DNA of 64,000 bases from Allocatelliglobosispora scoriae (GCF_014204945.1 NZ_JACHMN010000002.1:372001-436000); one strand, 5' to 3'; positions 25,260-34,623 are shown, counted from the stretch's first letter. Numbers and translations are program-made. The notes: generated by a model from the letters alone, not told the origin.

Positions 25260-26162
25260 ATGACTGAGCAGTGGCGGGCGGGCTTCGATGCCGTCGTGAC
25301 CTTCGTCAACGGCGGCGACCTGCGGGTGCAGGGGTTCCGACTGGACATCCCCGGCACCGGGATCACCGACGACGAGCTGGGTGAGCTGCTCGTTCGCCAT
25401 CTGGGCCTGCTGATGGTCGGCTCGGTGGAGATCAGTGCCAAGGAGCTCATCCCGGAGGCGCACAAGGGCTCCCGGGAGGTCCCGGCGCAGGCCGCGGACG
25501 GTCCCCGGCTGGTCGAGCTGAGCCACGTGATCCGCGACGGGATGGTGACCTACCCCGGCCTGCCCGGGCCGGAGATCACCGACCACCTGAGCCGCGAGGC
25601 GTCGCACGCCGCCTACGCGGCGGGGACCGAGTTCCAGATCGGCCGGATCTCGATGGTCGCCAACACCGGCACATACCTCGACTCGCCCTGGCACCGCTAC
25701 TCCGACGGCGACGACCTCTCCGGCCTGCCGCTGTCGAAGCTCGTCGACCTCGACGGGCTGGTCGTGCGGCTGCCCGCCGAGACGCGGGAGATCACCCCCC
25801 TGCTGCTCGCCCCCTACGACGTGGCGGGCAGGGCGGTGCTGATCAGCACCGGCTGGGACCGGCACTGGGGGACGGCCGGCTACGGCGATCCGGACCACCC
25901 GCACCTCACCGAGGAGGGCGCGGCCTGGCTGGTCGAGCAGGGCGCGACGCTGGTGGGGATCGACTCGGTCAACATCGACGACACCCGGGGCGGCGTTCGC
26001 CCGGCGCACAGCACCCTGCTCGCCGCGGGCATCCCGATCGTCGAGCACCTGACCGGCCTCGACGCGCTCCCGCCGCACGGCTTCCGGTTCCACGCCGCGC
26101 CTCCGCTGGTCGCGGGGATGGGCACCTTCCCGGTCCGCGCATACGCGATCATCACCGGCTGA
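25260..26162 (+). CDS. Cyclase-family (kynurenine formamidase-like) hydrolase with N-terminal extension
   Basis: The protein has 300 residues. From ~residue 82 it is a cyclase domain (RLVELSHVIRDGMVTYPGLP) with the region that normally reads HxGTHxDxPxH. Here it is NTGTYLDSPWHRY: the first His is Asn, the second is Tyr, and the Asp and last His are kept. Later signature parts VLISTGWDRHWG and GVRPAHSTLLAAGIPIVEHL are intact. The first ~80 residues (VVTFVNGGDLRVQGF, VRHLGLLMVGSVEIS) are an additional module not found in KynB. It may hydrolyse a cyclic amide or ester with altered metal binding. ATG 25260 is chosen from the start of homology-like sequence. Confidence 0.82.
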   Translation: MTEQWRAGFDAVVTFVNGGDLRVQGFRLDIPGTGITDDELGELLVRHLGLLMVGSVEISAKELIPEAHKGSREVPAQAADGPRLVELSHVIRDGMVTYPGLPGPEITDHLSREASHAAYAAGTEFQIGRISMVANTGTYLDSPWHRYSDGDDLSGLPLSKLVDLDGLVVRLPAETREITPLLLAPYDVAGRAVLISTGWDRHWGTAGYGDPDHPHLTEEGAAWLVEQGATLVGIDSVNIDDTRGGVRPAHSTLLAAGIPIVEHLTGLDALPPHGFRFHAAPPLVAGMGTFPVRAYAIITG

Positions 26163-26196
26163 GGACGCCCCCTGGGCGGAACGGTCCGAGCAGCCT

Positions 26197-26271
26197 TGAT
26201 CGCGCTGTTTCCCGGAAACAAGCCCCTCACCACACACCCGAGGGGACTCTTTCCCGGAAACAACGCGATCA
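26197..26271. repeat. Palindrome family C, copy C3
   Basis: Outer arms tgatcgcgctgtttcccgg and complement have inner cccctc/gagggg pairing. It follows the cyclase gene by ~35 nt, upstream of a same-strand gene. Confidence 0.85.
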
Positions 26272-26272
26272 T

Positions 26273-26713
26273 CGCGGGCAACGCGGGCGACGCGCGTGCG
26301 GCAGTGCACTCACCCATTCGAGTGAACCTCGCCGCCCAGGTGACGATCCAGCGTTCACGTCGACCTTTTCATCCCCGGACCCCCGCATCGCGCCTGCCCG
26401 ATCCCGCGATCCCGGCTCGCACCGGCGTGAGCGGTCCGTGAATACCGGTATCGAGCGGTGCCGAGGCCCGCGCCCCGCGTACGCACCGCAACATCATCAG
26501 CATGGTCAGCTCGGTCGCTGCACTGACCTCAGAGAACCAGGCCCGACGACCGTCCACAATTGATGGATAGCGGATCTTAGATCACAATGGCTGCTGAACA
26601 ACCATTAAGGCTACCTATGGGTATTGATCTAGCTCAATACTCTCCTAACGTTCATCCATTCATTCAGCTTATCCACTTATGATCATCAATACGCGCCGCT
26701 AACGTTCGGCCCT
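26273..26713. other. Intergenic region with AT-rich 5' leader of the metallopeptidase gene
   Basis: No gene is seen in 440 bp. From about 26560 the sequence becomes AT-rich, with several possible -10 boxes. The octamer taacgttc occurs twice (near 26645 and 26700), the second copy just before the ATG. This suggests a regulated promoter for the secreted peptidase. Confidence 0.5.
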
Positions 26714-29005
26714 ATGTCACAGATGCTCCAGCGCGTCCTGGTCGCGGGAACGGCGGTTGTCCTCACCGTCGGCGGCCTGAGCGCACCAACACCTGCCATC
26801 GCGCAGGCACCGGCAGCCTCGGCCGCAGCCTGCAACCTCCGACCCAACCCGCACCTGGCCGCCGCGAACGAGTGGGCCAGCTGCCTCTCCGTCGCCACCG
26901 ACCTGGCCAAGGCACCGGCCATCGGCGAGACCGTCCCCTTCACCTTCGAGGTCACCTCCCAGCGCTCGCTCAGCGGCATACGCATCGAAGCGGACCTGCC
27001 CGGCAACCTGCGCTGGGTCGCCGCACCGGCGAAGCTCACCGCAGCGAAGCAGACCTCCATCAGCCCGCAGAACTACGGAGCGATCGACCGGGCCAGCGGC
27101 ACCCTCAACGCCGCCGCCGGATCGACCACCCGCTTCGCCGGGATGATCACCGCGGTCGAGGCCGGACCGGCCGAGATCCGCGTCCGGGCTCTCTCCTCGC
27201 TGCCCGGCAGCGACGGCGCCGCCGAGGACAGCACGTTCCTCACCGTCGGCGACGGCAAGGGCACCGCCTCCATCACCGGCATCACCACCGCGCAGACCGG
27301 CACCACCGCAGCCGTCCCCGCCGGGACCACCCTGACCCCGGCGAAGAAGGGCCGCAGCCTGACCGGCGACAAGTCCACCGAGAGCAGCACGCAGGCCACC
27401 TCCTGCGTCACCGGCGGCTGGTTCTACATCGACAACCTCGGCGTCACCCGCGCCGCCGTCTTCGAGACGGTCGAGGCGTGGGAGGGCGGCACCAAGCTCG
27501 CCACCGGCTCCGTCGGCTCCACCGGCCGCTACACGCTCTGCTTCACGGGCACGCACAACGTCTACGCGCGGTTCGTGACGAGCAACTACCTCTGGCGTGT
27601 ACGCCAGACCGGCACCAACAACGACTTCGCCTTCGTCTCCGGCACCGTGGCGGTGGCCGACGGCGCCACGGTCGAGATCGGCAACCTGCAGCCCGCCGAC
27701 ACCACCCTCATGCGCGGCCTGCACGCCTTCGACTCCGCCTACAAGGCGTGGCTGTGGCACCCCGGCATCTGCTGGGACCCGCTGGACGGCACCTGCCGTC
27801 AGCTCGTCATCAACTGGGCCAACAACTCCACCGACGGCACCTACTACTCGCCGGGCAGCAACGACGTGCACCTCGCCGCCGCCGACCCGGACGCGCCCAC
27901 CACGGTGATCCACGAGATCTCGCACGCGATGATGGACGACATCTACGAGGACGCGATGCCGCCCTCGCCGAGCTGCAACCCGCACAGCATCCAGGGCGCC
28001 ACGTCGGCCGGCTGCGCGTGGGTCGAGGGCTGGGCGGAATGGTTCCCGGCGTCGGTGCTCAACGACCCGTTCTACCGCTGGCCCAACGGCGCCTCCCTCA
28101 ACCTGGAGACGCCGACCTGGGGCACGGCCGGCTGGGGCACCGGCGACATCACCGAGGGCCGCGTCGCCGGTGCGCTGATCGACATCTCCGACGCCAACAA
28201 CGAGGGCTACTGGGACGTCTACGGCGAAGGCGCCCCCGGCAACGTGTGGAACACCTTCGTCAACCACGTCGCCAACACCTTCGCCCAGTTCTGGGCCTGG
28301 CGCGTCGCCGACGGCTACAACGTCGCCGACGCGGGCGCCCTGTCGTCCGTCTACCAGAACACGATCGACTACACCTTCCGCAACCCGCTCGGCAACTACG
28401 CGGAGCTGACCAGGCCGACGCCGACGCCGCACAACTACGGCTACAACACCGGCTCGAACTACTGGTCGGTGGTGGCGGTACGCAGCACCGGCGCCGACTA
28501 CGACCTCCAGCTCTTCGACGACCGGGCGCAGACGGTCAACCTCGGCACCAGCACCTTCGGCGGCACCACGATCGACTTCGTCGCGGTCGACTCCAACCGG
28601 CGACCGCTGGGCGACTACTACCCCAACGCCTTCGCCTACTCCGGCACGGGCAACTACCAGGTCGAACTCGCCCAGGGCTTCGACGTCCTCGGCGCGGCGA
28701 CCAGCCAGGCGATCGCCATGGGCACCAACGACGTGGTGACCGTCCGGGACGTGTCGCTGACCGCCGGAGTACCGGTGACCTTCACCGTCAGCGGCGCCGG
28801 TGACGCCGAGCTCTTCCTGATGTCCTCCGACGCCGCCACCCCGGCGACGTGGGTCCGAGGGCGTCCGTCGGCCGTCGCCACCGCCTCGGCGGCCGGTGCG
28901 GGCGGGACGGAGACCTTCACCTTCACCCCGACCGTCACCCAGTGGTACGGCCTGGTCCTGATCAACAAGGCCGGATCCGGCACCTACACCCTGTCCCGTT
29001 CCTGA
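26714..29005 (+). CDS. Secreted zinc metallopeptidase with C-terminal beta module
   Basis: The protein has 763 residues. A signal peptide (hydrophobic VLVAGTAVVLTVGGL, cleavage near AIAQA) precedes an N-terminal beta domain (~60-180). The catalytic region has TTVIHEISHAMMDD (HExxH at ~400) and a downstream Glu in WVEGWAEWFPAS (~437), a gluzincin-like arrangement. Cysteine pairs (ICWDPLDGTC, SCNPHSIQGATSAGC) support an extracellular life. Residues ~578-763 match the orphan secreted protein at 17648-18460. I cannot place it in a named peptidase family. ATG 26714 has a weak ribosome-binding site. Confidence 0.75.
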   Translation: MSQMLQRVLVAGTAVVLTVGGLSAPTPAIAQAPAASAAACNLRPNPHLAAANEWASCLSVATDLAKAPAIGETVPFTFEVTSQRSLSGIRIEADLPGNLRWVAAPAKLTAAKQTSISPQNYGAIDRASGTLNAAAGSTTRFAGMITAVEAGPAEIRVRALSSLPGSDGAAEDSTFLTVGDGKGTASITGITTAQTGTTAAVPAGTTLTPAKKGRSLTGDKSTESSTQATSCVTGGWFYIDNLGVTRAAVFETVEAWEGGTKLATGSVGSTGRYTLCFTGTHNVYARFVTSNYLWRVRQTGTNNDFAFVSGTVAVADGATVEIGNLQPADTTLMRGLHAFDSAYKAWLWHPGICWDPLDGTCRQLVINWANNSTDGTYYSPGSNDVHLAAADPDAPTTVIHEISHAMMDDIYEDAMPPSPSCNPHSIQGATSAGCAWVEGWAEWFPASVLNDPFYRWPNGASLNLETPTWGTAGWGTGDITEGRVAGALIDISDANNEGYWDVYGEGAPGNVWNTFVNHVANTFAQFWAWRVADGYNVADAGALSSVYQNTIDYTFRNPLGNYAELTRPTPTPHNYGYNTGSNYWSVVAVRSTGADYDLQLFDDRAQTVNLGTSTFGGTTIDFVAVDSNRRPLGDYYPNAFAYSGTGNYQVELAQGFDVLGAATSQAIAMGTNDVVTVRDVSLTAGVPVTFTVSGAGDAELFLMSSDAATPATWVRGRPSAVATASAAGAGGTETFTFTPTVTQWYGLVLINKAGSGTYTLSRS

Positions 29006-29068
29006 CAATTTCGGAGAAACCCGGGTGGCCTGCGCGCAAGTGCGGGCCACCCGGCCCATCATATTGAC

Positions 29069-29866
29069 ATGCGCCGAATGTCCGCCGTGCTGCTCGCCAC
29101 CCTCACGCTGCTCACCGGCTGCCAGGCGGAGGTGGCCCCGCCGTCGGTCGGCTCGCCGCCGGCAGGCGCGGACGCGCTGGTCCTGCGGGTGTCGCGTACC
29201 CCCGGTTTCGGGCCGCCCGGCGCTCGCTTCGCCGCACCGGTCAGCGCGCTCGTCGGCGACGGCCGCTTCATCGTCCTCGCCCCCGCCGACGGCACCCCGC
29301 CCGCGCCGGTTCAGCGGCAGCTCACAACGACCGGAGTGACGAAGGTGGTGACCGCCGCCGCCGGGGCCGGGCTGCAGGAGCAGACCGACTACGGCGACCC
29401 CGGCGCCCCGGACGCGCCGGTGACGACATTCACCCTGGTCACCGATGGCATACGGCACGACAACACGGTGATCGCCTTCCCGACCGACGCCGATCGCGGC
29501 CTCAACGCCGACCAGCGCGCCCGGCGCGAGCGGCTGCGCGCCTTCCACGACGACCTGGCCGACCCCGATCGCTTCCTCGGCGGTGAGGCCGGCGGCGGCA
29601 AGCCCTACGGGTACGCCCGGCTCGCGATCTTCGCCCTGCCGACCGAGATGGCCGCCGACACCCGGCCCTGGCCGCTCGACGACCTCGCCACCGCCGGGAC
29701 GCCGCTGGAGACGGGGCGCTGCTCGGTGGTGAGCGGGGCGCAGCTCGCCACGCTGCGCGACGCGGCGACCGGCGGTAGTGCCACGCAGACCTGGCGCAGT
29801 GGCGAGCGCGCCTACCTGGTCATCCTCCGGGCGCTGCTCCCTGACGAGGATGCCTGCCCGGTCTGA
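29069..29866 (+). CDS. Putative lipoprotein, unknown
   Basis: This 265-residue protein has a lipobox (LTLLTGCQAE, Cys18). The mature domain is mixed alpha/beta with LVLRVSRTPGFGPPG, TFTLVTDGIRHDN and a C-terminal cysteine pair (RCSVVSGAQ, DEDACPV). No family is recognised. It sits 63 bp downstream of the secreted peptidase on the same strand and may be co-transcribed. Two weak hairpins follow it. Confidence 0.72.
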   Translation: MRRMSAVLLATLTLLTGCQAEVAPPSVGSPPAGADALVLRVSRTPGFGPPGARFAAPVSALVGDGRFIVLAPADGTPPAPVQRQLTTTGVTKVVTAAAGAGLQEQTDYGDPGAPDAPVTTFTLVTDGIRHDNTVIAFPTDADRGLNADQRARRERLRAFHDDLADPDRFLGGEAGGGKPYGYARLAIFALPTEMAADTRPWPLDDLATAGTPLETGRCSVVSGAQLATLRDAATGGSATQTWRSGERAYLVILRALLPDEDACPV

Positions 29867-29894
29867 CCCTCGGTCCCGCCGACCGGGTAGGCAC

Positions 29895-29956
29895 GACTCC
29901 GCCGACCAGGGCGGTCTTCCGGAGTCGAGGATGAAGACAAGATCACGCCGTCTTCA
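29895..29956 (+). terminator. Two consecutive weak hairpins
   Basis: gactccg/cggagtc (29895-29926) is followed by tgaagac/gtcttca (29932-29956). They lie between the lipoprotein gene and the next TTG-started gene. They may be a terminator or a regulatory fold; pairing is short. Confidence 0.4.
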
Positions 29957-29992
29957 TAGGATCCATTTGATTCCCTGACTCTGGAGCTCGCT

Positions 29993-30679
29993 TTGTCCGA
30001 TCTGCCCGCCTTGACCGCCACGCCGACCGAGCCGGTCCCGGTTCCCGGCGGGGCAGCCTCCACCCACCGGCTCCTGTGGGTCATCCTCGCCCTGGTGCTG
30101 GTTCTCGTCGCCGGTGGAGCCGTCACGGCCGTGATGCTCTCGTCCGCCAACACCGGCCCGGTGGCGGCGACCCTGACTGCCTCGCCCCCGACCACGGCGT
30201 CGCCCTCGCCCTCGGCCACAGCGCCGACCCTGCCCAGCGTGCAGGGCGTGCCGGTGCTGGCGATGCCGAAGACCCTGCTCGGCCGGGCGCTGTCGACCGG
30301 CGGCTACAAGGCCACCGCGCAGAGCATGCTCAAGGACTACACCTTCAATCCGCCGGCGCTGCGCGAGGTCGGCGCCGCCTACGGCTCGACGGCGAAGAAG
30401 ACCCAGGTCATCGCGCTGGCGTACGCGATCACGCTGAACAATCCGGCCGGGTTCCTCACCGAGAGCGGCTTCCCGCTCACGGGCGCGGAGCGGGTCGACG
30501 CCGGACCGGCGGGCGGAGCGGCGGTCTGCGGGACGGCGAAGAACTTCTCCCCGAAGTCCGCCTACTGCATGTGGGCCGACGAGAACAGCCTCGGCATCCT
30601 CGTCTTCGTCGGAACGACCCCGGCCAAGGCGGCTCCGCTGCTGGTCACGGCACGTGCGGAGATCCAGATCCAGTCCTGA
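29993..30679 (+). CDS. Single-pass membrane protein with extracellular domain, unknown
   Basis: The protein has 228 residues. A short cytoplasmic Pro-rich N-terminus precedes a membrane helix ~26-49 (LLWVILALVLVLVAGGAVTA), a Ser/Pro/Thr linker (~55-85), and an extracellular domain with one cysteine pair (AVCGTAKNF, YCMWADE). The TTG start at 29993 is used because GGAGC precedes it by ~6 nt and no ATG/GTG gives the full membrane anchor. The function is unknown. A near-perfect hairpin terminator starts 1 nt after the stop. Confidence 0.7.
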   Translation: MSDLPALTATPTEPVPVPGGAASTHRLLWVILALVLVLVAGGAVTAVMLSSANTGPVAATLTASPPTTASPSPSATAPTLPSVQGVPVLAMPKTLLGRALSTGGYKATAQSMLKDYTFNPPALREVGAAYGSTAKKTQVIALAYAITLNNPAGFLTESGFPLTGAERVDAGPAGGAAVCGTAKNFSPKSAYCMWADENSLGILVFVGTTPAKAAPLLVTARAEIQIQS

Positions 30680-30680
30680 C

Positions 30681-30725
30681 GTCGCCGGGTGCGGCGGACC
30701 CGAACGGTCCTCCGCACCCGGCGAC
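30681..30725. terminator. Bidirectional hairpin terminator
   Basis: 20-nt arms (gtcgccgggtgcggcggacc and complement with one mismatch) enclose a 5-nt loop. It lies exactly between the convergent stops at 30679 and 30739. Confidence 0.85.
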
Positions 30726-30738
30726 GAGCTGGTCTACG

Positions 30739-33700
30739 TCAGCCGTAGACCTCGAACTCCCACAGTGAGTAGCCGTACCCGGTGGCCCGGGTCGTGCCGT
30801 TGATCCGGACATACCGGCCGGTGGCGGTGAGACCGGTGTTGTCGTCGACCCCGCCGTCACCACCGGTCACCGAACGCGCCGTGGTCCAGGTCACGCCGTC
30901 GGCCGAAGTCTGGATCTGGTACGCCGACCCGTACGCCGCCTCCCAGGTCAACTTCACCCTGCTGATCGCGTACGACTGGCCCAGATCCACCTGGATCCAC
31001 TGCGGATCGGCGAACGCGCTGCCCCAGCGGGTGGTGCCCGAGCCGTCGACCGCGTTCGCCGCCACGTTGGGCGCCTCCACGCTGGATGCGGTGGCGGGCT
31101 TGTTCAACGCGAGGTTCCCCGTCGGCGGCTGGGTCGGACCGCCGGCACCGTAGACCTCGAACTCCCAGAGCGAGTAGCCGAATCCGGTGGCCCGGGTCGT
31201 GCCGTTGATCCGCACGTACCGGCCGGTGGCGGTGAGACCGGTGTTGTCGTCGACCCCGCCGTCACCACCGGTCACCGAACGCACCGTGGTCCAGGTCAGA
31301 CCATCAGCAGACGTCTGGATCTGGTACGCCGACCCGTACGCCGCCTCCCAGGACAGCTTCACCCTGCTGATCGCGTACGACTGGCCCAGATCCACCTGGA
31401 TCCACTGCGGATCGGCGAACGCGCTGCCCCACCGGGTGGTGGCAGAGCCGTCGACCGCGTTCGCCGCCACGTAGGCGCCCTCCACGCTCGACGCCGTCAC
31501 CGGACGGTTCAGCGCGAGGTTGCTCCCCTGCGGCGGAGTGGTGCCGCCGGAGGTGAAGGTGAAGTCGTCGATGTCGAACAGCGAGCCGGTGGCACCGCCG
31601 GTGAACACCAGGTAGAGCTGGTGCGTTCCGGCCGGCACGGTCACCGTGCCGGTCACGTCGACCCAGGTCTCCCAGCCGCCGGTCGGGGCGACCGGCACCG
31701 TGGAGACGACCGTGCCGGTCGGCGAGTCGATCCGCGCGGTCAGCGTGCCGCCGATGCCGGCCGAGGCGACTCGCGCCTTGAACCCGGTGACGCCGGTCAG
31801 GTTGTACGGCGTGAAGGAGATCCAGTCGCCGTTCTCGACGTAGCCGATGGCGTTGCCGCCGTGCGCGCTGGCCTTGGCGGCGAGCTGGACACCGTTCATC
31901 GTGGCGTAGTGCTCGGCCTGCCGGGTTCGCGGTTGCAGCACGTGCTGGTCCTGGACCGCGGGCCCGGTCGGCGGGGTGTAGACGGCGGCCAGCACCCCGA
32001 AGATGTTCGCGGACGCGTCGTGCTCACCGTCCACCGTGGTCTGGACCGACCCGGTGCAGCCGGTCTTGCTGGTGATCGGGTGACCGTGGCTGTCGTGGCC
32101 CAGGACGTAGTTGAGCACGACCCGGTTGCAGTCGACGGTGCCGACATTCGGATCGGTGACCCGCACCTCGTAGGGCACTAGGTCGCCGAACTGGAACACC
32201 GTACCGTCGGCCGGGACGATGATCTGGACCGACGGCCGGCCGACGCCGATGACGGTGCTGGCGGTCGCGATCCTGCCGCCGCTGTCGCGAACCGTCAGCG
32301 TCGCGGTGTACTCGCCGTTCGTCGGGTAGGTGAACGTCGGGTTGGCCGCCGTGGAGTCCGTGGAGCCGTTGCTGGTGAAGTCCCAGGCGAAGGTGATGGC
32401 ATCGCCGTCGGGATCGTTGCTGCCGGCCGAGCTGAACTGCACGGTCAGCGGCGCTCCGCCGGTCGACGGAGTGGCGCTGGCCTGGGCGATCGGTGCCCGG
32501 TTGCCGCCGCTGTTGTACTCGATGCGGTAGAGGGCCGAGTTGGCGTCGCCGCCGAACCAGGTCGTGCCGTAGTCGAGCACGTACAGTGCGCCGTCCGGTC
32601 CGAACTCCATGTCCATGATCGCCGTTCCGGTCCACGGGATCGACTCGATCGCGCCGGCCGTACCGTTGGCGTTGATCGTGGCCGCCTTGATCCAACGGCT
32701 GGTGAACTCGCCGAGGATGGCCTTGCCGTTGAAGGAGACCGGGAACTTCACGTCGGAGACGAGCGCCGGGTTGAAGTTGTAGACCGGGCCGCCCATCGGA
32801 CCGCCGCCGCCCAGTTCGGGCCGCCAGGGACCCGCCCCGCCGTAGGGCAGCCAGGCCGCCTGCGACGCGGGGAGGGTGGTGATGCCCGTGTTGTTGCGCG
32901 AGTTGTTCGTCGGCCCGCCCGCGCAGTTGAACGGACCGGCCGACGGACCGGTGGGGAACGTGTACTCCTGGTAGGGGGTGTTGTAGTTCGAGCAGTAGGG
33001 CCAGCCGAAGTTGCCCGGCTGGGTGATCCGCTCGAACGACACCGTGCCGGCCGGTCCGCGCTGCGCGTCGGCGCTGCCCGCGTCGGGGCCGTAGTCACCG
33101 AGGTAGACGACCCCGGTGGCCTTGTCCACGCTCATCCGGAACGGGTTGCGGAAGCCCATGGCGTAGACCTCGGGCCTGGTCTTCGCGGTGCCCGGGGCGA
33201 ACATGTTGCCGGCCGGGATGGTGTAGCCACCCGTCGCCGACGGCTTGATCCGCAGCACCTTGCCGCGCAGGTCGTTGCTGTTGCCCGCGGTGCGCTGGGC
33301 GTCGAAGGCCGGGTTGTGGTCGGTCCGCTCGTCCAGTGGTGCGTAACCGCCGGAGTCGAACGGGTTGGTGTCGTCGCCGGTGGAGAGGTAGAGGTTGCCG
33401 GCCGCGTCGAAGTCGATGTCGCCGCCGACGTGGCAGCACTGCCCCCGGCTGGTCGGCACGTCGAGGATCGTGACCAGCGAGGCCGGGTCGATCGTGTTGT
33501 CGTCGCGGACGGTGAACCGGCCCAGCTTGTTGACGCCGTCGAACGGGGCGAACTGGGCCGGCGTGCCGGTGGCCGGAGAGTCGCCGCCCGGGGTGCTGAG
33601 CGGTGGCGCGTAATAGATGTAGACCCACCGGTTGGTGGCGAAGTTCGGGTCGGCCTTGATGCTCTGCATGCCCTCCTCGTCGTGGGTGTAGACGGGAAGG

Positions 33701-34623
33701 GTCATCGCGACCTTGGTGTTGCCGTTGACGTCGGTGAACCGGACGGTGCCGTCGCGGGAGGTGTGCAGCGTGCCCCGGTTCGGCAGCACCGTCATGCCCA
33801 TCGGCTCGCCGGTCTCGGCCACGCCCTTGGCCAGTGTCACCTGGGTGAACGTGCCCGCCTGCGGGGTGCCGACCGTGCAGTTCCCGGTGCCCTGGGCCGC
33901 GTACCGGATGCCGCCGAGCAGGTGGGTACGGAAGTTGGCCTCGCTGAAGCTCTCCTGGGTGTGCCCGAGACCGGTGTACCACGAGCGTCCGCCGTCGTAG
34001 GCGCGGCACCAGGAGATCGGGTGGTCGGCACCCATCGTGCCACCGGTGTAGGTCGACTCGTTGAGGTTGGCCAGCACGTGCACCGTCGAGCGCGGGTTGG
34101 TGCGGTAGTTGTAGAGCTCGTCGGTCCGGACCCAGTTCGCCGGGAGGCCCGCGGTGGACGGGTGGGCCGTGTCCTCGATGCGGACCGTGGCCTGCTGGAT
34201 CGCCGGGTGGCTGGAGAAGTAGGCGCCCACCAGGCCGCCGTACCAGGCCCAGTCGTATTCGGTGTCGGACGCGGCGTGCACGCCGACGTAACCGCCACCG
34301 GCGCGGACGTAGCGCTCGAACGCCGCCTGCTGGGTGGCGTCGAGCACGTCGGCGGTGGTGGACAGCCAGATCACCGCTTTGAACCTGGCCAGGTTGGCGT
34401 CGTTGAACTGGGCAGCGTCCTCGGTCGCCTCGACCGTGAAGTTGTTCTGCGTGCCGAGCTGCTGGATCGCGGTGATACCCACCGGGATCGAGTCATGCCG
34501 GAACCCCGCGGTCTTGCTGAAGATCAGCACCGCGAAATCAGGGGCGGCCTGCGCAGGGGTGACGTTGAAGCCGACCCCGGCCAGCACAATGGCGACGCAG
34601 AGCAGCACTCTGCGAAGGAACAT
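30739..34623 (-). CDS. Secreted ThuA / glucose-sorbosone dehydrogenase / PKD / CBM6 / F5-8C multidomain protein
   Basis: The protein has 1294 residues with a signal peptide (cleavage near TPAQA). Domains in order are: ThuA-like (~29-245, GYVGVHAASDTEYDWAWYGG, WYTGLGHTQESF); a PQQ-type glucose/sorbosone dehydrogenase beta-propeller (~259-700, GQCCHVGGDIDFD, YLGDYGPDAG, AILGEFTSRW); PKD (~706-795, DPDGDAITFAWDFTSNG); CBM6 (~902-1021, GNAIGYVENGDWISF); and two near-identical discoidin/F5-8C modules (~1032-1159 and ~1167-1294). The architecture is known in actinomycetes and points to extracellular sugar oxidation on polysaccharides. A LacI-type operator lies ~120 bp upstream, consistent with sugar-controlled expression. 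Confidence 0.93.
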   Translation of the reverse strand: MFLRRVLLCVAIVLAGVGFNVTPAQAAPDFAVLIFSKTAGFRHDSIPVGITAIQQLGTQNNFTVEATEDAAQFNDANLARFKAVIWLSTTADVLDATQQAAFERYVRAGGGYVGVHAASDTEYDWAWYGGLVGAYFSSHPAIQQATVRIEDTAHPSTAGLPANWVRTDELYNYRTNPRSTVHVLANLNESTYTGGTMGADHPISWCRAYDGGRSWYTGLGHTQESFSEANFRTHLLGGIRYAAQGTGNCTVGTPQAGTFTQVTLAKGVAETGEPMGMTVLPNRGTLHTSRDGTVRFTDVNGNTKVAMTLPVYTHDEEGMQSIKADPNFATNRWVYIYYAPPLSTPGGDSPATGTPAQFAPFDGVNKLGRFTVRDDNTIDPASLVTILDVPTSRGQCCHVGGDIDFDAAGNLYLSTGDDTNPFDSGGYAPLDERTDHNPAFDAQRTAGNSNDLRGKVLRIKPSATGGYTIPAGNMFAPGTAKTRPEVYAMGFRNPFRMSVDKATGVVYLGDYGPDAGSADAQRGPAGTVSFERITQPGNFGWPYCSNYNTPYQEYTFPTGPSAGPFNCAGGPTNNSRNNTGITTLPASQAAWLPYGGAGPWRPELGGGGPMGGPVYNFNPALVSDVKFPVSFNGKAILGEFTSRWIKAATINANGTAGAIESIPWTGTAIMDMEFGPDGALYVLDYGTTWFGGDANSALYRIEYNSGGNRAPIAQASATPSTGGAPLTVQFSSAGSNDPDGDAITFAWDFTSNGSTDSTAANPTFTYPTNGEYTATLTVRDSGGRIATASTVIGVGRPSVQIIVPADGTVFQFGDLVPYEVRVTDPNVGTVDCNRVVLNYVLGHDSHGHPITSKTGCTGSVQTTVDGEHDASANIFGVLAAVYTPPTGPAVQDQHVLQPRTRQAEHYATMNGVQLAAKASAHGGNAIGYVENGDWISFTPYNLTGVTGFKARVASAGIGGTLTARIDSPTGTVVSTVPVAPTGGWETWVDVTGTVTVPAGTHQLYLVFTGGATGSLFDIDDFTFTSGGTTPPQGSNLALNRPVTASSVEGAYVAANAVDGSATTRWGSAFADPQWIQVDLGQSYAISRVKLSWEAAYGSAYQIQTSADGLTWTTVRSVTGGDGGVDDNTGLTATGRYVRINGTTRATGFGYSLWEFEVYGAGGPTQPPTGNLALNKPATASSVEAPNVAANAVDGSGTTRWGSAFADPQWIQVDLGQSYAISRVKLTWEAAYGSAYQIQTSADGVTWTTARSVTGGDGGVDDNTGLTATGRYVRINGTTRATGYGYSLWEFEVYG
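30744..31525 (-). repeat. Tandem duplication of the F5/8C module (405-bp period)
   Basis: The DNA encoding the two C-terminal discoidin modules repeats with a 405-bp offset (30744 and 31149). Differences are scattered single bases, so the duplication or a later gene conversion is recent. Both copies stay in frame. Confidence 0.9.

Noticed and set aside
26717-29548. Long minus-strand open frame (943 codons) opposite the metallopeptidase and lipoprotein genes
   Set aside because: It is antisense to well-supported secreted proteins, has low-complexity Gly/Val/Arg composition and no motif; typical of GC-rich reverse frames.
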